Assembly: GCF_900100965.1 (NCBI RefSeq)
Contig: NZ_FMUJ01000005.1
Span: 434,001 to 498,000 of the forward strand
Source of the DNA: Variovorax sp. EL159
GTDB lineage: Bacteria > Pseudomonadota > Gammaproteobacteria > Burkholderiales > Burkholderiaceae_C
Length of the DNA stretch: 64,000 nucleotides
Direction: 5' to 3'
Below are positions 17,612 through 26,192 of this stretch, piece by piece. The notes beneath the pieces were generated by a model. That model did not search any database, was not told where the DNA came from, and saw only the letters and a program-made list of their open reading frames with translations. A program made the position numbers and the translations under genes. Positions within the stretch are counted from its first letter, which is position 1; every line of letters starts with the position of its first letter.

Positions 17612-19459
17612 ATGCTGCCGAGGCTGGTGTCGCTGCTTTCGCTGTGGCTGGTGCTGCTCCTTGCGGGCGCCGGTGGTGCCGCGAACGCGGCCGCGTCCAC
17701 ACCGGAGAGCCCGATCGAGCTGCGCCAGGGCATCGTGACGACCACCATCGACGGCGTCACGCGGACCGGGCCGGTCGCGCTTTCCTACCACTGGGACCGG
17801 CTGCACGGCGGCCGCCCCGGCTTCGCGGATTTCGACCTGCCGTTCACGCTCGACGCCACGCCCGAGGCTCCCTGGGGCATCTTCATCCCGCGTGCCGGCA
17901 GCGTCTTCGAGATCCAGCTCAACGATGCGCTGCTGCAGGTCTACGGCGACCTGGGGCGCGGCAACCAGGCCGACTACGCCAAGGCGCCGATCTACGTGCC
18001 GGTGCCGGGGCGCCTGCTGAAGCAGGGCGACAACCACCTGCAGATCCGCCTGCGCGCCGACAGCGCCAGGCGCGCGGGCTTGTCGCGCGTGGTCATCGGG
18101 CCGGCCACGCCGGTGCGCACCGAACTCTTCGAGAGCGCCTACGCCTGGCGCTTCACCGGCTCCGTGCTGCTGACCGCCTTCAGCCTGATCGTCGGCGGCA
18201 TCGCGCTGGCGCTCTGGCTGACGCAGGTCGAGGTCGATGCCCAGGGGCGGTCGCGCCGCGAAGGCATTTACTTCTGGGCGGCGCTGGCCGAATTCTGCTG
18301 GGCGATCCGGGTGGCGGACGGGGTGATTCCCGAGCCGCCGCTGTCCTGGGGCCTGTGGGGCGTGCTGATGGCGGCCTGCTACGCGGGCTGGGCGGTCTCG
18401 GTCATGATGTTCGGCTTCCACATCACGGGGTGGGGGCAGAACCCCCGCTACCGGTGGGTGCGCTGGCCGATGGCCGCCATCGTGATCGGCACCGTGGCGT
18501 TCACCGCGCTGGCGCTGCGCCGCGACGAGCCGTTGTGGCTGACCGGCTGGCTGGCCGTCGAGATCGTGCTCATCGTCGCGTTCGTCTCCGCCTTCGCCGT
18601 CGCCACCGTTCGCAGGCCGAACACCGAGCAACTGCTGGTGGCCGGCGCCGCGCTGGTGAGCGTGGGGTTCGGCGTGCGCGACTGGCTGGTGATCCGGCTC
18701 AGCGATGCCTACGGCGAAACCACCTGGGTCCGCTATTCGTCGGTGTTCTTCGGCATCGCGCTGTTATTGATCGTGCTGCGGCGCTTTCATGCGGCGAGCA
18801 TCCAGGCGCGCGGATCGGTCGCGGCGCTGGCCGAGCGCGTGGCGCAGCGCGAGCGCGAACTGGCAGCCACCTATGCAGAACTCGAAGCGGCGGCGCGCGA
18901 CCAGGCGCGCACCCACGAGCGCGAGCGCATCCTGCGCGACATGCACGACGGCGTGGGCTCGCACATCAGCTCGGCGATCCGGCAACTGCAATCGGGCCAG
19001 ACCAGTTCGGGCGACCTGCTGCGCACGCTGCGCGATTCGCTCGACCAGCTCAAGTTGTCGATCGATTCGATCCACCTGCCGCCCGGCGACATCGGCGCCT
19101 TGCTGGCCGCGCTGCGTTACCGGCTGGAGCCACGGCTGGCGGCGGCGGGCATTGAATTCGAGTGGGCCGTGGACGAGGTCGCCCCGGTGGCGCGGCTCGA
19201 CGCGCAGGCCATGCGGCAGTTGCAGTTCCTGCTGTTCGAGGCGATCTCGAACGTGCTGCAGCACGCGCACGCCAGCGTGTTGCGGATCGAGGCCGGCATG
19301 CAGGGCGCGACGGTGCAATTGCGCGTGATCGACAACGGGCAGGGCTTCGACGCCACGCAGGTGCCAAGGGCGCTGGCGGAGCGCGCCGCAACCCTCGGCG
19401 CCCGGCTGGCGCTGGAAAGCCGACCGGGGCGCACGGTCGTTCAGCTCGGTTTCGATTGA
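17612..19459 (+). CDS. Membrane sensor histidine kinase (HisKA_3, NarX/DesK type)
   Basis: 615 aa. A signal peptide or first helix (about 4-26) is followed by an extracytoplasmic beta-rich domain (about 35-170) and seven hydrophobic segments (about 180-390), resembling 7TM-DISM sensors. Then come a coiled coil (about 403-435) and the HisKA_3 dimerisation site with phospho-acceptor H445 in RDMHDGVGSH. The ATPase domain has FEAISNVLQHAHA (N box) and DNGQGF (G1). Pairs with the response regulator ending 6 bases upstream. Ligand unknown. Confidence 0.88.
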   Translation: MLPRLVSLLSLWLVLLLAGAGGAANAAASTPESPIELRQGIVTTTIDGVTRTGPVALSYHWDRLHGGRPGFADFDLPFTLDATPEAPWGIFIPRAGSVFEIQLNDALLQVYGDLGRGNQADYAKAPIYVPVPGRLLKQGDNHLQIRLRADSARRAGLSRVVIGPATPVRTELFESAYAWRFTGSVLLTAFSLIVGGIALALWLTQVEVDAQGRSRREGIYFWAALAEFCWAIRVADGVIPEPPLSWGLWGVLMAACYAGWAVSVMMFGFHITGWGQNPRYRWVRWPMAAIVIGTVAFTALALRRDEPLWLTGWLAVEIVLIVAFVSAFAVATVRRPNTEQLLVAGAALVSVGFGVRDWLVIRLSDAYGETTWVRYSSVFFGIALLLIVLRRFHAASIQARGSVAALAERVAQRERELAATYAELEAAARDQARTHERERILRDMHDGVGSHISSAIRQLQSGQTSSGDLLRTLRDSLDQLKLSIDSIHLPPGDIGALLAALRYRLEPRLAAAGIEFEWAVDEVAPVARLDAQAMRQLQFLLFEAISNVLQHAHASVLRIEAGMQGATVQLRVIDNGQGFDATQVPRALAERAATLGARLALESRPGRTVVQLGFD

Positions 19460-19491
19460 GGCGGCCTGCGGGGCGCGGATAATCCGCACCC

Positions 19492-20646
19492 ATGTCTGCC
19501 GTGTTCAATCAGCCCTCCCTGGCGCGTCGTGTCGCGCCCATCTTCCAGGGCTTCGACGGCTTTCTGGCCTTCGCCGTGCTCCTGCTGGCCTTTGCCGGGC
19601 TGGCGACCATGTATTCCTCGGGCTACGACCATGGCTCGCGCTTCGTCGACCACGGCCGCAACATGCTGCTGGCCGGCTTCATCATGTTCGTGGTGGCCCA
19701 GGTGCCGCCGCAGCGGTTGATGATGTTCGCGGTGCCGCTCTACGCGGCGGGCGTGGCGCTGCTGGTCGCGGTGGCGCTGTTCGGCATCACCAAGAAAGGC
19801 GCGCAGCGCTGGATCAATGTGGGCGTGGTGATCCAGCCCAGCGAAATCCTGAAGATCGCCATGCCGCTGATGCTGGCGTGGTGGTTCCAGCGGCGCGAAG
19901 GCCAGCTGCGGCCGCTCGACTTCGTGGTGGCCACAGTGCTGCTGGCGGTGCCGGTCGGGCTCATCATGAAACAGCCCGACCTGGGCACGTCGCTGCTGGT
20001 GCTGGCCGCGGGCATGGCGGTGATCTTCTTTGCGGGCCTCCCCTGGAAGCTGATCGTACCGCCGGTGGTGATCGGCGCCATCGCGGTGACGCTGATCGTG
20101 AGCTTCGAGTCGAGGCTGTGCGCCGACGGCGTCGACTGGCGGGTGCTGCACGACTACCAGAAGCAGCGCGTGTGCACGCTGCTCGACCCGAGCAAGGACC
20201 CGCTGGGCAAGGGCTTCCACATCATCCAGGGGATGATCGCCATCGGCTCGGGCGGGGTGGGCGGCAAGGGCTTCATGCAGGGCACGCAGACGCACCTCGA
20301 GTTCATTCCCGAGCGCACCACCGACTTCATCTTTGCCGCCTATTCCGAGGAGTTCGGGCTGGTGGGCAACCTGGCGCTGATCTCGGCCTTCATCCTGCTG
20401 ATCTTCCGTGGCCTGGTCATCGCGACCAACGCGCCCACGCTGTTCTCGCGCCTGCTGGCGGGGGCGGTCACGATGATTTTCTTTACCTACGCCTTCGTCA
20501 ACATGGGCATGGTGAGCGGCATCCTGCCGGTGGTGGGGGTGCCGCTGCCGTTCATCAGCTATGGCGGAACGGCGATGGTGACGCTGGGGCTGGGGCTGGG
20601 CATCCTGATGTCGATCGCCCGGGCCAGGAAGCTGGCCCAGAACTGA
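19492..20646 (+). CDS. rodA: Peptidoglycan glycosyltransferase RodA
   Basis: SEDS-family polytopic glycosyltransferase of the elongasome, working with PBP2 in lateral wall synthesis. 384 aa with about ten membrane spans. Family blocks are GAQRWINVGVVIQPSEILKI near 103-122, KQPDLGTSLL near 161 and the C-terminal GGVPLPFISYGG-type motif, seen as GVPLPFISYGGTAM near 350. mreBCD and mrdA are not in the window (mrdA normally sits upstream), so rodA is separated from them here. Confidence 0.94.
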   Translation: MSAVFNQPSLARRVAPIFQGFDGFLAFAVLLLAFAGLATMYSSGYDHGSRFVDHGRNMLLAGFIMFVVAQVPPQRLMMFAVPLYAAGVALLVAVALFGITKKGAQRWINVGVVIQPSEILKIAMPLMLAWWFQRREGQLRPLDFVVATVLLAVPVGLIMKQPDLGTSLLVLAAGMAVIFFAGLPWKLIVPPVVIGAIAVTLIVSFESRLCADGVDWRVLHDYQKQRVCTLLDPSKDPLGKGFHIIQGMIAIGSGGVGGKGFMQGTQTHLEFIPERTTDFIFAAYSEEFGLVGNLALISAFILLIFRGLVIATNAPTLFSRLLAGAVTMIFFTYAFVNMGMVSGILPVVGVPLPFISYGGTAMVTLGLGLGILMSIARARKLAQN

Positions 20647-20670
20647 GCCTCGGCAGCACGGCGAAATGTC

Positions 20671-20734
20671 GGGCTGTTGCCCCCGGCAGGGGGAAGGCGA
20701 AGCGAGGCCGGATGCGCGCAGCCTGGGGGCGAGC
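20671..20734 (-). repeat. Dispersed intergenic repeat, copy C (inverted, shorter)
   Basis: Between rodA and tldD. Read on the - strand it begins CCCCCAGGCTGCGCGCATCC, then TCGCTTCGCC and a CCCCCTGCCGGGGG palindrome, matching the first two thirds of the elements at 4407-4490 and 43196-43280. The GGCCCGGC tail is not preserved. Confidence 0.6.
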
Positions 20735-20748
20735 CATAGAATCCCCGA

Positions 20749-22209
20749 ATGATCTCTCGCGAACCCACCATCGAGCGCCTCGCCACGGCGCAACAGCTCC
20801 TGCTCACGCCCTTCGGCCTTGACGAATCGCACCTGAGCAAGGCCCTGGCCGAGATCACCTCGCACCGGGTGGACGACGCCGACCTGTACTTCCAGTACAC
20901 GCGCAGCGAAGGCTGGAGCCTCGAAGAAGGCATCGTCAAGACGGGCAGCTTCAGCATCGACCAGGGCGTCGGGGTGCGTGCGGTCAGTGGCGAGAAAACC
21001 GCCTTTGCCTATTCGGACGACATCTCCGAGGCCTCGCTGCTCGACGCGGCGCGCACGGTGCGCTCCATTTCCTCCGCCGGCCGCACCGGCCGCGTGAAGA
21101 CCGCGACCCGCAAGATCGCATCGAGCCGTTCGCTGTACGACGGTGTCGACCCCATTGCCACGCTCGACAGCACCGCCAAGGTGAAGCTGCTCGAAAAGGT
21201 CGAGAAGCTGGCCCGCTCGCGCGATCCGCGCGTGGCGCAGGTCATGGCGGGCCTGGCGAGCGAGTACGACGTGGTGCTCGTGGCACGCGCCGACGGCACG
21301 CTGGCCGCCGACGTGCGGCCGCTGGTGCGCCTGTCGGTCACCGTCATTGCCGAGCAGAACGGTCGCCGCGAGATCGGCTCGGGCGGCGGCGGCGGGCGCT
21401 TCGGCCTGGCCTACTTCACGGACGAACAGATCACCGAGTACGTCGACCACGCCGTGAAAGCGGCGCTCACCAACCTCGACGCCCGCCCGGCGCCCGCCGG
21501 CGAGATGACCGTGGTGCTCGGCTCCGGCTGGCCCGGCATCCTGCTGCACGAAGCCATCGGCCACGGGCTCGAAGGCGACTTCAACCGCAAGGGCTCGAGC
21601 GCCTTCGCGGGTCGCATCGGCCAGCGCGTGGCGGCCAAGGGCGTGACGGTGCTCGACGACGGCACGATCGCCGACCGCCGCGGCTCGCTCAATGTCGACG
21701 ACGAAGGCAATGCCAGCCAGCGCAACGTGCTGATCGAGGACGGCATCCTCAAGGGCTACATCCAGGATTCGCTCAATGCGCGCCTCATGAAGGTCAAGCC
21801 CACGGGCAATGGCCGCCGCGAGAGCTACGCCCACGTGCCGATGCCGCGCATGACCAACACCTACATGCTGGGCGGCGACAGGGACCCGAAGGAAATCGTG
21901 GCCAGCATCAAGAAGGGCCTTTACGCCACCAACTTCGGCGGCGGGCAGGTCGACATCACGAGCGGCAAGTTCGTGTTCTCGGCCAGCGAGGCGTATTGGG
22001 TCGAGAACGGCAAGATCCAGTATCCGGTCAAGGGCGCGACCATCGTCGGCAACGGCCCCGACGCGCTCACCCGCGTGACCATGATCGGCAACGACATGGC
22101 GCTCGATTCGGGTGTGGGCACCTGCGGCAAGGAAGGCCAGAGCGTGCCGGTGGGCGTTGGCCAGCCCACCCTGCGCATCGACGGCTTGACTGTAGGTGGA
22201 ACGGCTTAG
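20749..22209 (+). CDS. tldD: Metalloprotease TldD
   Basis: Zinc metallopeptidase subunit that with TldE (PmbA) degrades unfolded or modified peptides. 486 aa. The zinc-binding HEAIGH motif is at 267-272, in LLHEAIGHGLEGDFNRKG. C-terminal blocks GGGQVDITSGKFVF and CGKEGQSVPVGVGQPTLRI are characteristic. No pmbA is nearby; in many proteobacteria the two genes are apart. Start ATG at 20749 follows repeat copy C by 14 bases. Confidence 0.95.
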   Translation: MISREPTIERLATAQQLLLTPFGLDESHLSKALAEITSHRVDDADLYFQYTRSEGWSLEEGIVKTGSFSIDQGVGVRAVSGEKTAFAYSDDISEASLLDAARTVRSISSAGRTGRVKTATRKIASSRSLYDGVDPIATLDSTAKVKLLEKVEKLARSRDPRVAQVMAGLASEYDVVLVARADGTLAADVRPLVRLSVTVIAEQNGRREIGSGGGGGRFGLAYFTDEQITEYVDHAVKAALTNLDARPAPAGEMTVVLGSGWPGILLHEAIGHGLEGDFNRKGSSAFAGRIGQRVAAKGVTVLDDGTIADRRGSLNVDDEGNASQRNVLIEDGILKGYIQDSLNARLMKVKPTGNGRRESYAHVPMPRMTNTYMLGGDRDPKEIVASIKKGLYATNFGGGQVDITSGKFVFSASEAYWVENGKIQYPVKGATIVGNGPDALTRVTMIGNDMALDSGVGTCGKEGQSVPVGVGQPTLRIDGLTVGGTA

Positions 22210-22290
22210 GACTTTCGTCACTTGCCGATTGTTTCCTTCGGTTGCTAAGCTGCGCTCCTTTTGCCAACGATAAATTCAAGGAGCATTTCG

Positions 22291-22818
22291 ATGGGGAACA
22301 GGATCAATTCGCCTGCCGTGCTGTGGGCTGTGGCCGCCATGGTGGCTCTGGGCGCCGCCGGTTGCGCATCCCGCGGTGGTTCGGGCAGCCAGCCCGAGGC
22401 AGCGCCCGCGGCCGCAGCGGCACCTGCCCGCGGCGGTGCGAAGGCCGGCATGGATGCCCAGGGCAACGTGATCGACTCTTCGAAGGTCGAGGCCGGCAGC
22501 GGCCGTACCGTCAAGGGCCTGAATGGCTACGAAGGCGAGATCACCGGCAACCCCGCGCGCAACAGCAAGTTCGCGCGCCTGCAGATCGGCATGAGCGCCA
22601 GGCAGGTCACCGACCTTGCCGGCCAACCGACCGACCAGGGCGCCTACGTGACGGGCAAGGCCTTCATTCCGTTCTATTTCGGCAGCGACCGGCACCGTTT
22701 CGAGATGACCTACAAGGGCCAGGGGCGGCTGATTTTCGCGGGTGGCGGCATGGGCGATTTCTCCAGCGGCAACCTGATCTGGATCATCCACAACCCCAAC
22801 GAGTCGGGCTACCGATAA
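22291..22818 (+). CDS. Putative lipoprotein with a BamE-like domain
   Basis: 175 aa from the ATG at 22291, preceded by AAGGAGC at about 9 bases. A lipoprotein signal peptide ends in the lipobox LGAAGC (Cys near 25). After an Ala-rich linker (about 30-55), the segment RLQIGMSARQVTDLAGQPTD has the GMS-QV-LGQP pattern of BamE/SmpA-like folds. Predicted to sit in the periplasm attached to a membrane. Homology to BamE is by pattern only; a role in outer-membrane assembly is not shown. Confidence 0.7.
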   Translation: MGNRINSPAVLWAVAAMVALGAAGCASRGGSGSQPEAAPAAAAAPARGGAKAGMDAQGNVIDSSKVEAGSGRTVKGLNGYEGEITGNPARNSKFARLQIGMSARQVTDLAGQPTDQGAYVTGKAFIPFYFGSDRHRFEMTYKGQGRLIFAGGGMGDFSSGNLIWIIHNPNESGYR

Positions 22819-22829
22819 ACAACGACAGG

Positions 22830-22857
22830 CCCGGTCGCTTGACCGGGGTTTTGTTTT
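22830..22857 (+). terminator. Intrinsic terminator after the lipoprotein gene
   Basis: CCCGGTC (22830-22836), loop GCTT, GACCGGG (22841-22847), then a T-rich tail GTTTTGTTTT. It separates the lipoprotein gene from the aroG leader transcript. The TTGACC of its 3' arm (22839-22844) may double as a -35 box for the next unit. Confidence 0.75.
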
Positions 22858-22863
22858 CCGTGC

Positions 22864-22869
22864 TACATT
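22864..22869 (+). promoter_or_regulatory. Candidate -10 of the aroG leader promoter
   Basis: TACATT preceded by TGC gives an extended -10 (TGCTACATT). A TTGACC -35 candidate lies 19 bases upstream (22839-22844). The predicted transcript would begin near 22876, only about 2 bases before the leader-peptide ATG at 22878, so the leader peptide may be translated from a leaderless RNA. Confidence 0.4.
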
Positions 22870-22877
22870 CCGCCCCT

Positions 22878-22952
22878 ATGTCCGCCCTCCGCGCTTATTT
22901 CTTTGCCTACTTTTGGTTCCCGGTTTCCGGCGGACGAGAGGCGAGCGCGTAA
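22878..22952 (+). CDS. Aromatic-rich leader peptide of the aroG attenuator
   Basis: 24-codon open frame ATG to TAA. Codons 7-14 encode YFFAYFWF: four Phe, two Tyr and one Trp in eight positions, far beyond chance. The peptide ends 21 bases before a strong terminator stem and 95 bases before aroG, the first enzyme of aromatic amino acid synthesis. This is the layout of ribosome-mediated attenuation: stalling at aromatic codons when charged tRNA is scarce would favour the antiterminator. Too short to be in ordinary gene calls. Confidence 0.8.
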   Translation: MSALRAYFFAYFWFPVSGGREASA

Positions 22953-23009
22953 AGCAAACGAACACCCTCCCAAAACCGCCGGTGGCCCAAAGCCCCCGGC
23001 GGTTTTTTT
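22927..23009 (+). promoter_or_regulatory. Attenuator of aroG: antiterminator and intrinsic terminator
   Basis: Terminator: AACCGCCGG (22974-22982) pairs with CCGGCGGTT (22996-23004), followed by seven T (23003-23009). Antiterminator: CCGGCGG (22927-22933), inside the leader reading frame just after the aromatic codons, is identical to the terminator 3' arm and can pair with CCGCCGG (22976-22982) instead. The two structures are mutually exclusive, so the decision between them can depend on the position of the ribosome on the leader peptide. Confidence 0.78.
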
Positions 23010-23047
23010 ATGCCCTGACGATATCCACTCCAACAAGGAACAGCACC

Positions 23048-24166
23048 ATGAGCACGAACACTGCCCCCGCCAGCGACAGCTGGTATGCGAGCGTCGAAAA
23101 AACCAGCAAGACCGACGACGAACGCATCAAGGACATCAACGTGCTGCCCCCTCCCGAACATCTCATCCGCTTTTTCCCGATCCGCGGCACGGCCATCGAA
23201 ACCCTGATCGAAGGCACCCGCCGCAACATCCACAACATCATGGCGGGCAAGGATGACCGGCTGCTGGTGGTCATGGGGCCCTGCTCGATCCACGACCCGG
23301 CCGCGGCCCTCGAATACGCCCGCCGCCTGAAGGTCGAACGCGAAAAATACGCCGGCACGCTCGAGATCGTGATGCGGGTGTACTTCGAGAAGCCCCGCAC
23401 CACCGTCGGCTGGAAGGGCCTGATCAACGACCCGTACCTCGACGAGAGCTTTCGCATCGATGAAGGCCTGCGCATTGCGCGCCAGTTGCTGATCGACATC
23501 AACCGCATCGGCCTGCCGGCGGGCAGCGAGTTCCTCGACGTGATCTCGCCCCAATACATCGGCGACCTGATCGCCTGGGGCGCCATCGGCGCGCGCACCA
23601 CCGAAAGCCAGGTGCACCGCGAACTGGCCTCGGGCCTGTCGGCCCCCATCGGCTTCAAGAACGGCACCGACGGCAACATCCGCATTGCGACCGACGCCAT
23701 CCAGGCGGCAGCCCGCGGCCACCACTTCCTGTCGGTGCACAAGAACGGCCAGGTCGCCATCGTTCAGACCAACGGCAACCGCGACTGCCACGTGATCCTG
23801 CGTGGCGGCAAGGCGCCGAACTACGACGCCGCCAGCGTCGAAGCCGCCTGCAAGGACCTCGAGGCCGCCAAGCTGCCGCCCACGCTGATGGTCGACTGCA
23901 GCCATGCCAACAGCTCCAAGCAGCACCAGAAGCAGATCGACGTGGCCAAGGACATCGCCGGCCAGATCGCCGGCGGCTCGAACCGCGTGTTCGGCGTGAT
24001 GGTCGAAAGCCACCTGCAGGCCGGCGCCCAGAAGTTCACGCCAGGCAAGGACCAGCTGTCGGGCCTCGAGTACGGCAAGAGCATCACCGATGCCTGCATC
24101 GGCTGGGACGACTCGGTGCAGGTGCTCGAGACGCTCGCGCAAGCGGTCAAGCAACGCCGGGGCTAA
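23048..24166 (+). CDS. aroG: 3-deoxy-7-phosphoheptulonate (DAHP) synthase, AroFGH type
   Basis: Condenses phosphoenolpyruvate and erythrose 4-phosphate, the first step of the shikimate pathway. 372 aa from the ATG at 23048. Blocks of the class I alpha family: VMGPCSIHDPAAALEYA near 76, RVYFEKPRTTVGWKG with active-site Arg/Lys near 115, GFKNGTDG near 200, and the metal-binding VDCSHANSSKQH near 282 and VESHLQAG near 318. Upstream lies a leader-peptide attenuator rich in Phe/Tyr/Trp codons, so transcription probably responds to aromatic amino acids. The 3' end overlaps a convergent cupin gene by 4 bases. Confidence 0.95.
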   Translation: MSTNTAPASDSWYASVEKTSKTDDERIKDINVLPPPEHLIRFFPIRGTAIETLIEGTRRNIHNIMAGKDDRLLVVMGPCSIHDPAAALEYARRLKVEREKYAGTLEIVMRVYFEKPRTTVGWKGLINDPYLDESFRIDEGLRIARQLLIDINRIGLPAGSEFLDVISPQYIGDLIAWGAIGARTTESQVHRELASGLSAPIGFKNGTDGNIRIATDAIQAAARGHHFLSVHKNGQVAIVQTNGNRDCHVILRGGKAPNYDAASVEAACKDLEAAKLPPTLMVDCSHANSSKQHQKQIDVAKDIAGQIAGGSNRVFGVMVESHLQAGAQKFTPGKDQLSGLEYGKSITDACIGWDDSVQVLETLAQAVKQRRG

Positions 24167-24672
24167 AGCATTCCGGCCAGTTCGGGCCAGTGGTGCCGCA
24201 TCGACGCAGCCTCGTCGCTGCCGGGCGGCACCAGGGAGAAATCGGCAAAGTCGAAGCCCGGGCCGACCATGCAGGCGACCAGTGTGTAGTCGCCCGCTGC
24301 ATGGCCCTGGATCGGGCGGGCCGCTTGCCATTGACCGGCCGGCACCACATGCTGGGGGCGGGTGCCGTGCGCGTCGACCGGGCCCAGCCGCGTGTGGGCA
24401 GGCGCGGTGCGCATCGCGGCGTCGCAGGTCCAGAGCGCCAGCGGTACGCCTTCGAGGTGCACCCAGACTTCATCGGACAGCACCCGATGCCAGCGCGAGT
24501 GCTGGTTCGCTTCGAGCAGGAAGTAGATGCTGGTCAGGGCATTGCGGGTCGCGCGGCCGTCGGCGGGCGTCACATGCGCGGCTGATCGGAAGACCTCGCT
24601 GTACCAGCCGCCCTCGGGATGGGGCTGCAGCTTCAAGGTGTCGATCAGCTCGCGGGCGCGCATGGCGGTCAT
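24163..24672 (-). CDS. DUF985 cupin-fold protein
   Basis: 169 aa. LQPHPEGGWYSEVFRS near 17 and SIYFLLEANQHSRWHRVLSDEVWVH near 50-72 are the characteristic cupin_5 blocks. Later DYTLVACMVGPGFDFADF and a C-terminal acidic stretch complete a single beta-barrel. The biochemical role of the family is not established. ATGA overlap with mpl (24669-24672) indicates that the two genes are cotranscribed from the mpl promoter. Confidence 0.85.
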   Translation of the reverse strand: MTAMRARELIDTLKLQPHPEGGWYSEVFRSAAHVTPADGRATRNALTSIYFLLEANQHSRWHRVLSDEVWVHLEGVPLALWTCDAAMRTAPAHTRLGPVDAHGTRPQHVVPAGQWQAARPIQGHAAGDYTLVACMVGPGFDFADFSLVPPGSDEAASMRHHWPELAGML

Positions 24673-26081
24673 GATGCCGCCGTCGCGCGCAGGGCCGCAA
24701 GCAGTTTGTCGTGCACGCCGCCGAAGCCGCCGTTGCTCATGCAGACGATGTGGTCGCCGGGGCGGGCCGCCGCCACCAGTTGCGCCACCAACGGTTCGAT
24801 GGCGTTTGCGACCTGCGCGCGGTCGCCCATCGGTGCCAGCGCGGCTGCGGCATCCCAGTCGAGCCCGGCCGTGTGGCAGAACGCCAGGTCGGCCGATTCC
24901 AGGCTCCAGGGCAATTGCGCGGCCATCACGCCCAGCTTCATGGTGTTGCTGCGTGGCTCGAAGGCCGCGAGGATGCGCTCACTTTGCTTGCCGGCGTCAT
25001 CGAGTTTCTTGCGCAGGCCATCGAGCGTGGTGCGGATGGCGGTCGGGTGATGGGCGAAGTCGTCGTAGACGGTGATCGCACCGCCATTGCGCTCGACTGT
25101 GCCGCGCAGCTCCATGCGCCGGCGCACGTTGCGGAAGCTCCCGAGCGCGCGGGCCGCATCGGCTGGCGCCACGCCCACGTGCTCGGCCGCCGCGATGGCC
25201 GCCAGTGCATTCATTTGGTTGTGCAGGCCCGAAAGCGCCCACTCGACGCGGCCGACCGGCTCGCCGCGGTACAGCACGTCGAAGGCATCGTGCGATCCGC
25301 GCGCCTGCCAACCGCTGTTCGGGCTGCTCGCGCCGAAACGCGCGAGCTCGCTCCAGCAGCCCTGGGCCAGCACGCGCTGCAGGCTTTCTTCGGTGGCGTT
25401 CACGACCAGCCGCCCGGTGCTCGGCACGGTGCGCACCAGGTGGTGGAACTGGCGCTCGATGGCGGCGAGGTCATCGAAGATGTCCGCATGGTCGAACTCG
25501 AGGTTGTTGAGCACGGCCGTGCGCGGCCGGTAGTGCACGAACTTGCTGCGCTTGTCGAAGAAGGCGGTGTCGTATTCGTCGGCTTCGATCACGAAGGCCG
25601 CGCCATCGCCCAGCCGCGCCGAAACGCCGAAATCGAGCGGCACGCCACCGACCAGGAAGCCGGGCGGTTTGCCGCCCTGTTCCAGCACCCAGGCCAGCAT
25701 CGACGTGGTGGTGGTCTTGCCGTGGGTGCCGGCCACGGCGAGCACGTGGCGGCCCAGCAGCACGTGCTCGGCCAGCCACTGCGGGCCGCTGGTATAGGGC
25801 TTGCCGGCGTCCAGGATGGCTTCCATCAGCGGAAACTTCGGGCTCCCATCGGGCAGCCGGGCCCGCGAGACCACGTTGCCGACCACGAACATGTCGGGCG
25901 AAAGTGCAAGCTGATCGGCGCCGAAACCTTCGATCAGGTCGATGCCGAGGGCGCGCAGCTGGTCGCTCATCGGCGGGTACACGCCGGCATCGCAGCCTGT
26001 GACCCGGTGGCCTGCTTCGCGCGCCAGGGCGGCCAAGCCACCCATGAACGTGCCGCAGATACCCAGAATATGAATGTGCAT
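24669..26081 (-). CDS. mpl: UDP-N-acetylmuramate:L-Ala-gamma-D-Glu-meso-DAP ligase
   Basis: Mur-ligase family enzyme that attaches recycled murein tripeptide to UDP-MurNAc. 470 aa. N-terminal nucleotide loop HILGICGTFMGGLAALA, the central ATP loop VAGTHGKTTTTSMLAWVL near 115 and the HDxxDF-like block YDDFAHHPTAIRTTL near 340 identify it. The start MHIHILGICGTFMG and the GTFMGGLA variant separate Mpl from MurC. With ampD and mtgA also in the window, murein recycling is well represented here. Confidence 0.94.
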   Translation of the reverse strand: MHIHILGICGTFMGGLAALAREAGHRVTGCDAGVYPPMSDQLRALGIDLIEGFGADQLALSPDMFVVGNVVSRARLPDGSPKFPLMEAILDAGKPYTSGPQWLAEHVLLGRHVLAVAGTHGKTTTTSMLAWVLEQGGKPPGFLVGGVPLDFGVSARLGDGAAFVIEADEYDTAFFDKRSKFVHYRPRTAVLNNLEFDHADIFDDLAAIERQFHHLVRTVPSTGRLVVNATEESLQRVLAQGCWSELARFGASSPNSGWQARGSHDAFDVLYRGEPVGRVEWALSGLHNQMNALAAIAAAEHVGVAPADAARALGSFRNVRRRMELRGTVERNGGAITVYDDFAHHPTAIRTTLDGLRKKLDDAGKQSERILAAFEPRSNTMKLGVMAAQLPWSLESADLAFCHTAGLDWDAAAALAPMGDRAQVANAIEPLVAQLVAAARPGDHIVCMSNGGFGGVHDKLLAALRATAAS

Positions 26082-26192
26082 CGGTCGATTCTAGGTAAGC
26101 GACATGCGCGGCCCGTGCCGGGGGCCGGCCTTTGTCCTGTGCTTCGTACTGATGTTCACGTGAGGGCCGTCTACTGCGGGCAAAATGCCCCG

